Shown here: in pieces, positions 18,997 to 31,267 of the stretch
Position numbering within the stretch: the first letter of the stretch is position 1
Layout: each line of letters begins with the position of its first letter
NCBI GenBank assembly: GCA_016213325.1
Contig: JACRAY010000018.1
Coordinates: 62,001-126,000, forward strand
From: Burkholderiales bacterium
Lineage (GTDB): Bacteria; Pseudomonadota; Gammaproteobacteria; Burkholderiales; Burkholderiaceae_C
Length of the DNA stretch: 64,000 nucleotides
Direction of reading: 5' to 3'
The notes under the pieces: model-generated
Told to the model about the DNA's origin: nothing
The model's database searches: none
What the model saw: only the letters and a program-made list of their open reading frames with translations
Position numbers and translations under genes: made by a program

Positions 18997-19353
18997 GTGT
19001 TCGGACTGCAGCGCATCGTCGCCACGCTGCTGGTGGCGGGGCGCCACCGGCTGGAACTCGCCGCGCTCGACGTCGAGGAGGAGGTCCTGCGGCTCGGACT
19101 GCTGCTGGCAGGCATGCTGGCCGTGGCCGCGCTGGCCACCCTCAGCGTGGCTGCCGCGGCGGCGCTCGTGGTCGTGGCCGCCTGGCAAGCCGGGCCCGTC
19201 GCCGTGCTCGGCGGCGTGCTGGCGGTGTTCCTAGCCGCCACGCTCTTTGCCTGGTGGCGCCTGCGCGTCGCGCTGGCCCGAAAGCAGCCGTTCCTGGCCG
19301 GCACGCTTGCGGAGCTGGACAGCGACGCGCGCCTGCTGGGTCCCGGGCCATGA
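18997..19353 (+). CDS. YqjE-like/phage holin-family membrane protein (GTG start)
   Basis: Two TM segments, order yqjD-yqjE-yqjK. Confidence 0.75.
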   Translation: MFGLQRIVATLLVAGRHRLELAALDVEEEVLRLGLLLAGMLAVAALATLSVAAAAALVVVAAWQAGPVAVLGGVLAVFLAATLFAWWRLRVALARKQPFLAGTLAELDSDARLLGPGP

Positions 19354-19526
19354 CACCGCTCGCCCGCATCCACCGCCGGCGCGTCGAGTTGCGCCTGGAG
19401 ATCGCGTTGATGCGCGCGCGGCTGGCGGTGTCGCCGGCCTGGCGGGCCACGGGTGCGGGCGGGCTGCTCGTGCTGGCGTGGCGCTGGTGGCGCAGCCGCC
19501 TCACGCGCCGCGGCACCGCACCTTGA
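19350..19526 (+). CDS. YqjK-like small protein
   Basis: ATGA overlap; RRVELRLEIALMRARLA; conserved order. Confidence 0.6.
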   Translation: MTPLARIHRRRVELRLEIALMRARLAVSPAWRATGAGGLLVLAWRWWRSRLTRRGTAP

Positions 19527-19536
19527 CGGCTGTCAA
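19523..19536. promoter_or_regulatory. FNR/Dnr-like box TTGACGGCTGTCAA upstream of hsp20
   Basis: Near-palindrome; CAAATT (19559-19564) 32 bp downstream. Confidence 0.7.
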
Positions 19537-19617
19537 CCTCACCCCTGCGCGGCGCACGCAAATTGGATTGGAGGCGTCCCTCCCCGGGGCGTCGCAGCCC
19601 CAAGGAAAGGAAGCACC

Positions 19618-20046
19618 ATGACCAACCTCCGACTGTTCGACCCGGCGTTCGGCGACTCGTTCGAGACAGCGATGCGCCGCTTCTTCGCGCCCGTCGCGAC
19701 CGATGCCGACCTGCCCGCGATGAAGATGCGCATCGACGTCACCGAGAACGACGGCGCGTACGAGGTGAAGGCCGACATCCCCGGCGTGAAGAAGGAAGAC
19801 ATCAACGTGCGCGTGGAGGGCAACGTCGTGCAGATCGATGCCGAGACCCGCAGCGAAAAGGAAACCAGGGGCAACGGCGACAAGGTGCTGCGCAGCGAGC
19901 GCTGCTACGGCACGATCTCGCGCACGTTCAGCCTGGCAAGCGACATCGACGAGGCCGGCGTGCAGGCCACATATGTGGACGGCGTGCTGTCGCTCAAGCT
20001 GCCGAAGAAGGCTGCCGAGTCGGCGCGGCGGGTCCCGATCCAGTAA
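19618..20046 (+). CDS. Hsp20/alpha-crystallin small heat shock protein
   Basis: DIPGVKKEDINVRVEGNVVQI; C-terminal RRVPIQ. Confidence 0.96.
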   Translation: MTNLRLFDPAFGDSFETAMRRFFAPVATDADLPAMKMRIDVTENDGAYEVKADIPGVKKEDINVRVEGNVVQIDAETRSEKETRGNGDKVLRSERCYGTISRTFSLASDIDEAGVQATYVDGVLSLKLPKKAAESARRVPIQ

Positions 20047-20054
20047 GGCCGCCC

Positions 20055-21518
20055 GTGCGCGGCACGCCGCAGGGACGCAGCGCGCGCCTCGTGCGCGCGC
20101 TGGCGCGGCGCCTGCATGCGCGGCTGGTCGAGACTGCGACGTCGTGGGTGCTGCTGGCCGGCGGCTATGCGTGGAAGGTGAAGAAGCCGCTGCGGCTGCC
20201 CTTCCTGGACTATTCCAGCTTCGGCGCCCGGCAGCGCCTGTGCCGCGAGGAATTCCGGGTCAACCATCGCATCGCACCGCGCCTGTACCTGGGCGTGGTG
20301 CGCATCACGGGGACGCTGCAGGAGCCGTCACTCGGTGGCCCGGGCCGCACGCTCGACCACGCCGTGTGGATGCGTCGCTTCCCCGCGGATGGGTTGATGT
20401 CCGCGCGCGTGGACGCCGGAACCTGCGACGCTGGCCTGGTGCGGCGACTCGCGCAGCGCATCGTCGTGTTCCAGTCAGGTTGCGCGAGGGTCCCTGCGCT
20501 GGATGGGTCGACCGAAGGCCAGGCGCACCTGCGGCGCGCGCTGGCGGCACTCGACGGCGTGCGCCCGGTCATCGGCAGCGGGCCAGCCTCACGGCTCGAG
20601 GACTGGTTTCGCAGCGAGGCGCAGGCGCTGGCGCCGCTGTGGGAAGCTCGCGCGGCGGCCGGGCTTGTGCGCGACGGCCACGGCGACCTCCACCTCGGCA
20701 ACATCGCCCTCTTCGAAGGCGCGATCGTTCCGTTCGACGCGATCGAGTTCGACCGCGGGCTCAGGCGCAACGACGTGTTCGACGAAACCGCGTTCGTCTT
20801 CATGGACCTGCTGGCGCGTGGCACGACAACGCTCGCATGGACCTTCCTCGACGCATGGCTCGAAGCGACGGGCGACTTCGAAGGCCTGCCGATGCTGCGC
20901 TTCGCCGTCGCTTACCGCGCGCTGGTGCGGGCGCGGGCCGAGCAGGCGAGGGGAGACGCCGCGCAGGCCCGCCGCTACCTGGCGGTGGCCGCTGCGCAGC
21001 CGGATCCGCCGCCGGCGGCGCTGTACATCATGCATGGCCTGCCGGGGTCGGGGAAGACGTACCAGTCGGCCACGCTGCTGGCTGCGCGGGGGGCCGTGCG
21101 CGTGCGCTCCGATGTCGAGCGCAAGCGCCTCGCCGGCCTGCAGCCCCTGGCGGACTCGCGCGCGGCGGGACACGACATCTACACGGCCCAGGCGGCCGCT
21201 GCCACCTACCAGCGCCTCTTCGACATTGCGGCGTCCGCGTTGCAAGCGCGATTCATCGTGGTGCTCGATGCCGCCTTCCTGCTGCGAAGCGAACGGGCGC
21301 AGGCGAGGGCGCTCGCGGCAGCGGCCCGTGTCCCGCTCCATATCGTCGCGTGCGACGCGCCGCTGGAAGAACTGCAACGGCGGGTGAGGGCGCGGGCGCG
21401 GGATGCATCGGAAGCGGACCTGGCGGTGCTGGAGCGCCTGCGGCACCAGGCGCAGCCGCTCGGTGTCGATGAGCTGCCGGCGATGCGGGGCCCGGTCCCT
21501 GCTTCCTCGTGGACTTGA
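20055..21518 (+). CDS. Bifunctional APH-like / AAA P-loop kinase-like protein (GTG start)
   Basis: GYAWKVKKPLRLPFLDYSS, HGDLHLGNI; C-terminal MHGLPGSGKTYQS Walker A. Confidence 0.88.
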   Translation: MRGTPQGRSARLVRALARRLHARLVETATSWVLLAGGYAWKVKKPLRLPFLDYSSFGARQRLCREEFRVNHRIAPRLYLGVVRITGTLQEPSLGGPGRTLDHAVWMRRFPADGLMSARVDAGTCDAGLVRRLAQRIVVFQSGCARVPALDGSTEGQAHLRRALAALDGVRPVIGSGPASRLEDWFRSEAQALAPLWEARAAAGLVRDGHGDLHLGNIALFEGAIVPFDAIEFDRGLRRNDVFDETAFVFMDLLARGTTTLAWTFLDAWLEATGDFEGLPMLRFAVAYRALVRARAEQARGDAAQARRYLAVAAAQPDPPPAALYIMHGLPGSGKTYQSATLLAARGAVRVRSDVERKRLAGLQPLADSRAAGHDIYTAQAAAATYQRLFDIAASALQARFIVVLDAAFLLRSERAQARALAAAARVPLHIVACDAPLEELQRRVRARARDASEADLAVLERLRHQAQPLGVDELPAMRGPVPASSWT

Positions 21519-21528
21519 CGGCCGTCAA
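21515..21528. promoter_or_regulatory. FNR/Dnr-like box TTGACGGCCGTCAA upstream of second usp, overlapping previous stop codon
   Basis: Identical to 18582 box; CAGACT (21550-21555) 31 bp downstream. Confidence 0.75.
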
Positions 21529-21584
21529 AAGTGAATCCGGGGATAGCGCCAGACTCAGGTCAACTGCAACCATCCGGAGCCGTC

Positions 21585-22022
21585 ATGCCCTACCGCCGCA
21601 TCCTCGTGCCAGTCGACGGCAGCGAAACGTCGAACAAGGCCATCGCCGCCGCTGCGCGCCTCGCGCAGGAGACAGGCGGCGTCCTTCGCCTGTTTCACAC
21701 CATCGACGAACTCGCCTACCTGAGCGGGTTCGAATATTCGGCCGACGTCGTCGGCATGGCGCGCACGGCGGGAGAAAAGGTGCTGGAGGATGGGCTGGCG
21801 CTCGCGAAGCTGTCCGGCGTGCAGGCCGATTCGCGGCTGCTCGAGCTGCCGGGACTGCGCCTGGGGGAGACGGTCGCCAGGGAAGCGGCCGACTTCGGGG
21901 CTGACCTGATCGTGGTAGGCACGCACGGCCGCCGCGGATTCAGCCGCGCACTGCTGGGCAGCGGTGCCGAGCAGATCATCCGCCTCGCGCCGGTCCCCGT
22001 GCTCGTGATCCGCGGCGAGTGA
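21585..22022 (+). CDS. Universal stress protein, single domain
   Basis: MPYRRILVPVDGSE...GADLIVVGTHGRRGFSRALLGSGAEQIIRLAPVPVLVIR. Confidence 0.96.
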   Translation: MPYRRILVPVDGSETSNKAIAAAARLAQETGGVLRLFHTIDELAYLSGFEYSADVVGMARTAGEKVLEDGLALAKLSGVQADSRLLELPGLRLGETVAREAADFGADLIVVGTHGRRGFSRALLGSGAEQIIRLAPVPVLVIRGE

Positions 22023-22029
22023 GGGCGGC

Positions 22030-22608
22030 ATGGCTGCCCTGCGGCACTCGATCCTGTTCGCCACAGCCGTGCTGTGCGCCGCCTGTTCCTCCATGCTGCC
22101 GCGCGGGAGCACCGACACACCGTCGCCCTTCCAGACGTTCGAGCACGCGCAAGGCGCGGCCGAGAAAATCGTGCCGTTCCGCACACGGCTGGCGGACCTG
22201 CCGGCGCTGGGGTTCGACCCGAAGCAGGGCAAGAACGTCACGCTGATCCCGTACCCGGACATCGTCGCGCGCCTCGCGCCCTACCCGGGCGTGCCGCTGG
22301 AGAACCTGGACCCGGGCATCCGCGCCTGCATCGTCGCGCGTACCGACTGCATGGCTTACGTCTTCCGCTTCGAACGGCTGGACCGCAAGCGAGCGGGCGG
22401 TTTCTGGGCCGACTTCCTGAACATCCAGCGCGTGACCGTCACCACCGGCTGGTGGTTCGAGACGCTCGTGGTGGCGGCGAGCGACGGGACTGTGCTGTTT
22501 CGCAACCAGTCGGGCGAGGCGCACATCGACAAGATGGAGCGCCAGACAAATCCGCTCGGGCCGCTGCAGCCTGCCGGGGAGTCGATCGGCGGGGCACTGC
22601 TGCACTGA
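22030..22608 (+). CDS. Hypothetical lipoprotein
   Basis: Lipobox LCAACS; complete ORF. Confidence 0.75.
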   Translation: MAALRHSILFATAVLCAACSSMLPRGSTDTPSPFQTFEHAQGAAEKIVPFRTRLADLPALGFDPKQGKNVTLIPYPDIVARLAPYPGVPLENLDPGIRACIVARTDCMAYVFRFERLDRKRAGGFWADFLNIQRVTVTTGWWFETLVVAASDGTVLFRNQSGEAHIDKMERQTNPLGPLQPAGESIGGALLH

Positions 22609-22685
22609 GGCTTCTTGCGCAAGGTCATTGCGATCGCCCGGAATCGGCCTAGATTGCACAAGGAAGGTGGGCGAAAGGATTCACG

Positions 22686-24023
22686 GTGCGCAGGCATGTC
22701 CAGTCACTCGTGCCGGCGGCCGGCGGCCTGGCTTCCTCGGCCGCCATCCGCATCTTCGACCGCTTGATGCGCGGCTACGAGGGCGCGGTGGCGTTGCGGC
22801 TGTGGAACGGTTCGCTGCACATGCCGGCGCCGGCGTCCGCCGCGTTCACGCTTGTCGTGCGGGAGCCGTCCGTCCTGCGACGGCTCGTGTTCGAGCGCAG
22901 TCCATTGCTGCTGGCCGATGGCTACTTCCAGGGGCTCCTCGACTTCGAGGGCGATGTGTACCGGGCCGCCTCGCTCAAGACTCATTTCGAGCGCCTGTCG
23001 TTGACGTGGCGCGACAAGGTGGCCCTGCTGCGCGACGCCCTCCAGCTTCCTGCGAACCCGGTCGTCGGCACAGAACGCGCTTGCGACCCGGCCTCACGCA
23101 GCGCGAGCCACTTCGCGCATCGACACTCGAAGGACAGCGATCGTGCAGCGATCTCGTGCCACTACGACGTGTCGAATGACTTCTACGGGCTGTGGCTCGA
23201 CGACGAGCGCGTCTACTCCTGCGGCTATTTCACCCGCGCCGACCAGGGCCTCGACGAAGCCCAGCGCAACAAGCTGGAGCTGGTCTGCCGCAAGTTGCGG
23301 CTGGCGCCGGGCGACCGGCTGCTGGACATCGGGTGCGGCTGGGGCGCGCTCGTGCGCTGGGCCGCGCGGCACCACGGCGTGACGGCGCACGGCATCACGC
23401 TGAGCCGCGAGCAGCTGGCCTATGCGCGGCAGCGAATCCGCGACGAAGGCCTGGAGGATCGGGTAACCGTCGAATTGCGCGACTACCGTGACCTCCGGGG
23501 CGAGGTTACCTACGACAAGGTGGCGAGCATCGGGATGTTCGAACACGTCGGGCTGGCCAACCTGCCGGCCTACCTCGCGGCCGTGCACCGCGTGCTGCGA
23601 CCCGGCGGGCTCTTCCTCAACCACGGGATCACGCACGATGAAGAAGGCTGGAACGATACGGTTGCCAGCCGCTTCATCAACCGCTACGTCTTCCCCGACG
23701 GCGAGCTCGACTGCGTCAGCAACATCCTGCTCGGCATGGAGCGGGCGCGGTTCGAGATCCTGGACGTCGAGGCGCTGCGGCCCCACTACGCGATGACGCT
23801 GCGCCATTGGGTGCGGCGCCTGGAGGCCCGCAGCGATGCGGCGATTCGCGAAGTCGGCGACACCGCCTATCGCGTATGGCGCCTTTACATGGCTGCGTGC
23901 GCACTCGAGTTCGAGGCCGGCGGCACCGGCATCTACCAGATCCTGGCCTCGAAGCCCGACCATGGCAGGTGGGCTGTGCCGCTCACCCGGCGCGACATCT
24001 ACGCCCGCGCATCCGGGCAATGA
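22686..24023 (+). CDS. Cyclopropane-fatty-acyl-phospholipid synthase family protein
   Basis: HYDVSNDFYGLWLDDERVYSCGYF, LDIGCGWG. Confidence 0.95.
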   Translation: MRRHVQSLVPAAGGLASSAAIRIFDRLMRGYEGAVALRLWNGSLHMPAPASAAFTLVVREPSVLRRLVFERSPLLLADGYFQGLLDFEGDVYRAASLKTHFERLSLTWRDKVALLRDALQLPANPVVGTERACDPASRSASHFAHRHSKDSDRAAISCHYDVSNDFYGLWLDDERVYSCGYFTRADQGLDEAQRNKLELVCRKLRLAPGDRLLDIGCGWGALVRWAARHHGVTAHGITLSREQLAYARQRIRDEGLEDRVTVELRDYRDLRGEVTYDKVASIGMFEHVGLANLPAYLAAVHRVLRPGGLFLNHGITHDEEGWNDTVASRFINRYVFPDGELDCVSNILLGMERARFEILDVEALRPHYAMTLRHWVRRLEARSDAAIREVGDTAYRVWRLYMAACALEFEAGGTGIYQILASKPDHGRWAVPLTRRDIYARASGQ

Positions 24024-24049
24024 TGCCGAGGGCCTGTGCCTCTGAAAAT

Positions 24050-24063
24050 TTGTTGCCCGTCAA
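24050..24063. promoter_or_regulatory. Degenerate FNR/Dnr-like box TTGTTGCCCGTCAA upstream of cytochrome c
   Basis: One good half-site; TAGGCT (24086-24091) 32 bp downstream. Confidence 0.5.
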
Positions 24064-24100
24064 TGTCCGCTCACGGCGGGTCGCCTAGGCTGGGTGGGCA

Positions 24101-24427
24101 ATGACACCGATAGCCCGCAGCCTCCTCTTCGCCGCACTGGCGTCCTGCGGCGCGGCGACGCAAGCACAGCAGCCCAGCGCGCCGGCTCGGGGTCACCTGC
24201 TGTACGACACCCATTGCATCGAATGCCATACGACCCAGGTGCACTGGCGCGACCGCCGGCAGGCGCGCGACTGGCCCAGCCTGTGGGTGGAGGTCGACCG
24301 CTGGCAGGCGGCGGCCCGCCTGCAATGGAGCGAAGCGGACGTCACGGAGGTGGCGCGGTACCTCGACCGGACCATCTACCACTTCGCGCCCGACGCCCGC
24401 AGCCAGGGACGCGTTGCACCCGATTGA
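24101..24427 (+). CDS. Small periplasmic cytochrome c-like protein
   Basis: Signal peptide; CIECH heme-binding motif. Confidence 0.85.
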   Translation: MTPIARSLLFAALASCGAATQAQQPSAPARGHLLYDTHCIECHTTQVHWRDRRQARDWPSLWVEVDRWQAAARLQWSEADVTEVARYLDRTIYHFAPDARSQGRVAPD

Positions 24428-24471
24428 CAGGCAGCAGGCCCCGACACGCGATGCCTCACGGAGCACAGGGC

Positions 24472-24948
24472 ATGAAGACAAGAACTGAATGGATCCTGGT
24501 CGCCAACGCCGCCCAGGCGCGCATCCTGCAGCGCACGGATGGAGGCCGCCTCGAGCTCGTCCACACCTTTTCCCACCCCGCCAGCCGGCGCAAGGCGAGC
24601 GAGCTGGGCGATGACAAAGCGGGCCGTGAGATGGCACCGCAAGGGTGGGGCGGCGCGGCCTTCGAGCCTCGCACCGATGCGAAACGCAAGGAACACGTGC
24701 GGTTCGCGAACGAACTCGCGCAGGTGATTGGCCAGGCGGCGCAGGCCGGAAGCTTCGACTCCCTTGCGGTGTTCGCCTCCAACCCGTTCCTCGGCGAAGT
24801 GACACGCGCGCTCGGCCACGCCGGGCATGGGCTGCCGGTCGAAACGCACGGCGTCGACCTCTCGAGCGTGGGTATCGTGGAACTGGCCGGCCGCATGGAC
24901 GCCGTGCGCGCCCGGCAGGGCGTTGCAGGCACGCCCCCAGGGCGTTAG
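24472..24948 (+). CDS. Host attachment protein family
   Basis: TEWILVANAAQARILQ...; recognised by sequence pattern. Confidence 0.8.
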   Translation: MKTRTEWILVANAAQARILQRTDGGRLELVHTFSHPASRRKASELGDDKAGREMAPQGWGGAAFEPRTDAKRKEHVRFANELAQVIGQAAQAGSFDSLAVFASNPFLGEVTRALGHAGHGLPVETHGVDLSSVGIVELAGRMDAVRARQGVAGTPPGR

Positions 24949-25094
24949 CCCTGAAGGCCTGTGCCGGACCGGGTTAGGCAAATTCCCTAAGGCCGCAGGA
25001 CCGATGCCTTAAGGGCAAATTCCTTGCGCCGCTATCTTCGGACGATGCACCTGCGCATCCGTGGAGTGAGGGTGCGGTCCATCGAAATAGCCCC

Positions 25095-28238
<3,144 letters not shown>

Positions 28239-28323
28239 GGGCGGTTCCCGGTCGCACGGGGACCCTAGTCGAGCGCGACCGTATGATTGACTTTACATAA
28301 TATACATCGTATCAAATCAAATC

Positions 28324-28692
28324 TCAACCATGGGCCTCCCGCCACAACGCCGGACCGTCGCGCTCGCGAGGCACGTGCGCCGGCAGTTGCCCTTGCACCG
28401 CGCGCAACCGCTGCTCCAGAACCTCGATGCGATGCAGGTAGCCGGTCACCAGCCCGACGGTGAAGAGATCCAGGTCGAACATGGCGCGGACACGCGCGGC
28501 CTCCCGCAACGGATGCACATAGTCGGCGGTGAAGGTGGCATCGGCACCGGTACCGGCACACGGCACGAGCGTGCCGTACTCGACCAGTTCCACCAGGTCC
28601 TGCGGGCTCATGCCGCACATGCGCGCAAGTTCGGCCAGCGCAACCGGCTGGCGCTCGTCCAGCAGCCACCACTCAGGGCTTTGCATGCTCAT
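28324..28692 (-). CDS. cbpM: CbpM-like chaperone modulator
   Basis: MerR-like helix protein overlapping the cbpA-like gene. Confidence 0.82.
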   Translation of the reverse strand: MSMQSPEWWLLDERQPVALAELARMCGMSPQDLVELVEYGTLVPCAGTGADATFTADYVHPLREAARVRAMFDLDLFTVGLVTGYLHRIEVLEQRLRAVQGQLPAHVPRERDGPALWREAHG

Positions 28693-29602
28693 GGGGCTTC
28701 TCCTTGTCGATGACGCGCCGCGGCCGGAACTGCGACACCCGTGAGAGTTCCTCGAACAGTTCGCGTTCGCGCGCGGTCAGCGTGGCGGGCACGTCGATGT
28801 GGGCCACTGCGTACAGGTCGCCGCGCCCGCCTTGCGCCTTCGCCAGGCCACGGCCGCGCAGGCGCAGGCGGCGGCCCGACCGGGTTCCGCGTGGGACCGT
28901 CAACAGCACCGGGCCGTCCAGCGTCCCGACTTCGACATCGGCGCCGAGGGCCGCCTCCCAGGGACTCAGGGGCAAGTCGAAGGCCAGGTCATGGCCGGTG
29001 ACGCGATAGACGGGATGGGGCTTCAGCTGGATGTGCAGGTAGATGTCACCATCCGTACCCCCGTTGCGGCCCTTGCCGCCCCGGCCGCGCAACCTCAGCC
29101 GCTGGCCGTCGGTCACCCCCGGAGGCACGGTGACCGCGAGCGTCCGGGCGCGGTCTTCGTGGGCGACGTCGAGGTTGATCGTCGTCCCCCGATGGGCATC
29201 CTCGATGGTCAGGCGCACCGCGGCCTCGAAGTCGCGGCCGTGCAACGGCGCTGTCGAGCGCCCTGCCGGGCGGCGGCCCCGGCCCATGGCGGCAAGCAGG
29301 TCTGCCAGGTCCTGCTCGTCGAAGTGCCGGCCCTCCCAGGCGTGGGCATCGCCCCAGTCGGGTGGAGGCGTGAATTCCTCACCCGGCATCCGCGGGCCCA
29401 GCTGGTCGTAAGCCGCGCGCTTTTGCGGGTCCTTCAGGGTCGCGTAGGCTTCACCGATCTCCTTGAAGCGGGCGTCGGCTCCCGCTTCCTTCGCGACGTC
29501 GGGGTGGTGCTGGCGCGCGAGCTTCCGGTAGGCCTTCTTGATGGCCTCCGCGTCCGCGCCGCGTGGCACGCCCAGGGTTGCGTAGTAGTCCTTGAATTTC
29601 AC
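28673..29602 (-). CDS. cbpA: CbpA-type DnaJ co-chaperone (GTG start)
   Basis: DYYATLGVPRGADAEAIKKAYRKLARQHHPD; DnaJ C-terminal domain. Confidence 0.95.
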   Translation of the reverse strand: MKFKDYYATLGVPRGADAEAIKKAYRKLARQHHPDVAKEAGADARFKEIGEAYATLKDPQKRAAYDQLGPRMPGEEFTPPPDWGDAHAWEGRHFDEQDLADLLAAMGRGRRPAGRSTAPLHGRDFEAAVRLTIEDAHRGTTINLDVAHEDRARTLAVTVPPGVTDGQRLRLRGRGGKGRNGGTDGDIYLHIQLKPHPVYRVTGHDLAFDLPLSPWEAALGADVEVGTLDGPVLLTVPRGTRSGRRLRLRGRGLAKAQGGRGDLYAVAHIDVPATLTARERELFEELSRVSQFRPRRVIDKEKPHEHAKP

Positions 29603-29646
29603 GTCGACTCCCTTGTCCTGTTTAGCGGCAGCCGGGGGCGCCCTGC

Positions 29647-29660
29647 TTGATCGCCATCAG
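29647..29660. promoter_or_regulatory. FNR-like box TTGATCGCCATCAG upstream of cbpA
   Basis: One mismatch to TTGAT-N4-ATCAA; TAAACA on minus strand (29619-29624) 32 bp away. Confidence 0.65.
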
Positions 29661-29766
29661 CATCGGTGCTGCAGCGTTGCCCCTGTTGCACTCCCTTACG
29701 GTGACCGCCGGCCCCCGCTGCGTTCATCAAGAATCCCGGTATCCAACAGAACAGGTGGTCCCCCCA

Positions 29767-30147
29767 ATGCAGACGGCCCTGAAAGTCGCTTTCCTCGCCG
29801 CTTCCGCGGCAATCGTGGGTTGTGCCGACATGCGCCCGACCATCCCCGGTGACCCCACCGTCGCCGGCAAGCACTTGGTGTACCGCGACCTGAGCGGCAA
29901 CCCGCTGCGGCAGTTCGACTATCCGTCCGATGACATCTGCCGCAAGGTCGAAGCCGTGGCCGGCCGCAGCGCGCGGTGCCAGCCGACGTCGCTGGCCGCC
30001 ACCATGCAGGCCCAGGCGACCTTGCGCTACGTGCCGCCCGGGATCCTGGTCCATGGCCATTACCCGGACATGGCGCGTTGCCAGACCGACACCAGGGAGC
30101 TGGCTGCCGGCGTCGAGGTGATCAGCGCCTGCGCGACAAAGCACTGA
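29767..30147 (+). CDS. Hypothetical lipoprotein
   Basis: Lipobox AAIVGCA; complete ORF. Confidence 0.75.
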   Translation: MQTALKVAFLAASAAIVGCADMRPTIPGDPTVAGKHLVYRDLSGNPLRQFDYPSDDICRKVEAVAGRSARCQPTSLAATMQAQATLRYVPPGILVHGHYPDMARCQTDTRELAAGVEVISACATKH

Positions 30148-30190
30148 GGCAGCGCGCAATCTCGCGCTGCCCACGGCAGGGCGAGCGAGT

Positions 30191-30204
30191 TTGACGCAAC
30201 TCAA
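30191..30204. promoter_or_regulatory. FNR/Dnr-like box TTGACGCAACTCAA upstream of RTX-type gene
   Basis: TAGACT (30226-30231) centred 31 bp downstream. Confidence 0.65.
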
Positions 30205-30271
30205 AGTCGGCCGGGCCGGGCTCCCTAGACTGGAAACGGGTGGCCTTGCTCAATGCCACAAGGAGCGAATC

Positions 30272-31255
30272 ATGGCGAGGACGACGGATTCGCGGATCCT
30301 CAACGGGTCGTCGCGCAGCGATGTGCTTTCGGGCAACGGCTACTACACCACGATCAACGGCAATGGCGGCATGGACCTTGTGCAGGGCTGGGGCGCCGGC
30401 TATGACCGGGCAGCTGGCGACTGGTGGGAGGACCGGCGACTTGCGAGCCCCGAGCGCCTCAACGGTAACGGCGGCAACGACACGCTGGTCGGCGGCGCAG
30501 GCGACGACACACTGGACGGCGGAACGGGCACCGACTGGCTGATCGGCGGCTCGGGATCCGACGTTTTCGTGTTGTCCGGCGGCAAGGATACCGTCCTGGA
30601 CTTCGACTCCGGCAGGGTCGTGGTCGTCGACGCGGAGGGCTTCGTTCCCTGGGGCGCGGCGTGGATCCTGGACGCCATCTACTACGACCTCTCGTGGACG
30701 AATGCGATCGTGATGGACCCGGCCTTCTACGGGCTCGAGCACACGAGTTGGGTCACGGCGCTCACGTCCGGCCGTTTCGTCCTGTATGACGCATTCGGCT
30801 GGAGCGCGAGTTTCTCCAGCACGCAAGGAGACTTCGACCTGCAGTCGATGAACATGGCGCCGCTCCTGTACGACAACCAGCCCGTGTATGTCTACGCCTA
30901 CGATGACGACGCCCTGGTCGGCCTGGCGAGTTTCGTGCTCGACTCGTACACCCCTGCGGCGGTCGACTTCGCTTCCGGGACTGCGCCGGGCGCGGACGCC
31001 GCGAGTTTCGCAGGCCGCTTCACGAGTGTGGACCGGGTCGTCTGGGACGGCGCCTACTCCGAGGTGACCGTCGACGACATCGTGCTGCGCTACACGGACG
31101 GGCACGATAGCATCGACCTGCCGGACGGCCTGCCGGTCGACTGGGTCATCGCAAACGCGGTACCCGACGGCGACGGCGGCTCGGTACTGTTGGGCGGCAT
31201 GCTGACGCTCGTCGGCATTGCGCCCGACGAGCTTGAATCCGGCTGGTTTGTCTGA
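30272..31255 (+). CDS. Small calcium-binding RTX/hemolysin-repeat protein
   Basis: [35 protein letters not shown] nonapeptides. Confidence 0.85.
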   Translation: MARTTDSRILNGSSRSDVLSGNGYYTTINGNGGMDLVQGWGAGYDRAAGDWWEDRRLASPERLNGNGGNDTLVGGAGDDTLDGGTGTDWLIGGSGSDVFVLSGGKDTVLDFDSGRVVVVDAEGFVPWGAAWILDAIYYDLSWTNAIVMDPAFYGLEHTSWVTALTSGRFVLYDAFGWSASFSSTQGDFDLQSMNMAPLLYDNQPVYVYAYDDDALVGLASFVLDSYTPAAVDFASGTAPGADAASFAGRFTSVDRVVWDGAYSEVTVDDIVLRYTDGHDSIDLPDGLPVDWVIANAVPDGDGGSVLLGGMLTLVGIAPDELESGWFV

Positions 31256-31267
31256 GCCGGGCAGATC

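Noticed and set aside
20055-21518. Aminoglycoside resistance gene
   Set aside because: The APH-like fold is fused to a P-loop ATPase and sits in a stress operon; it is not a canonical resistance enzyme.
24472-24948. Host attachment protein as a phage-related or defence gene
   Set aside because: The family name is historical; neighbours are stress genes, with no phage or defence context.
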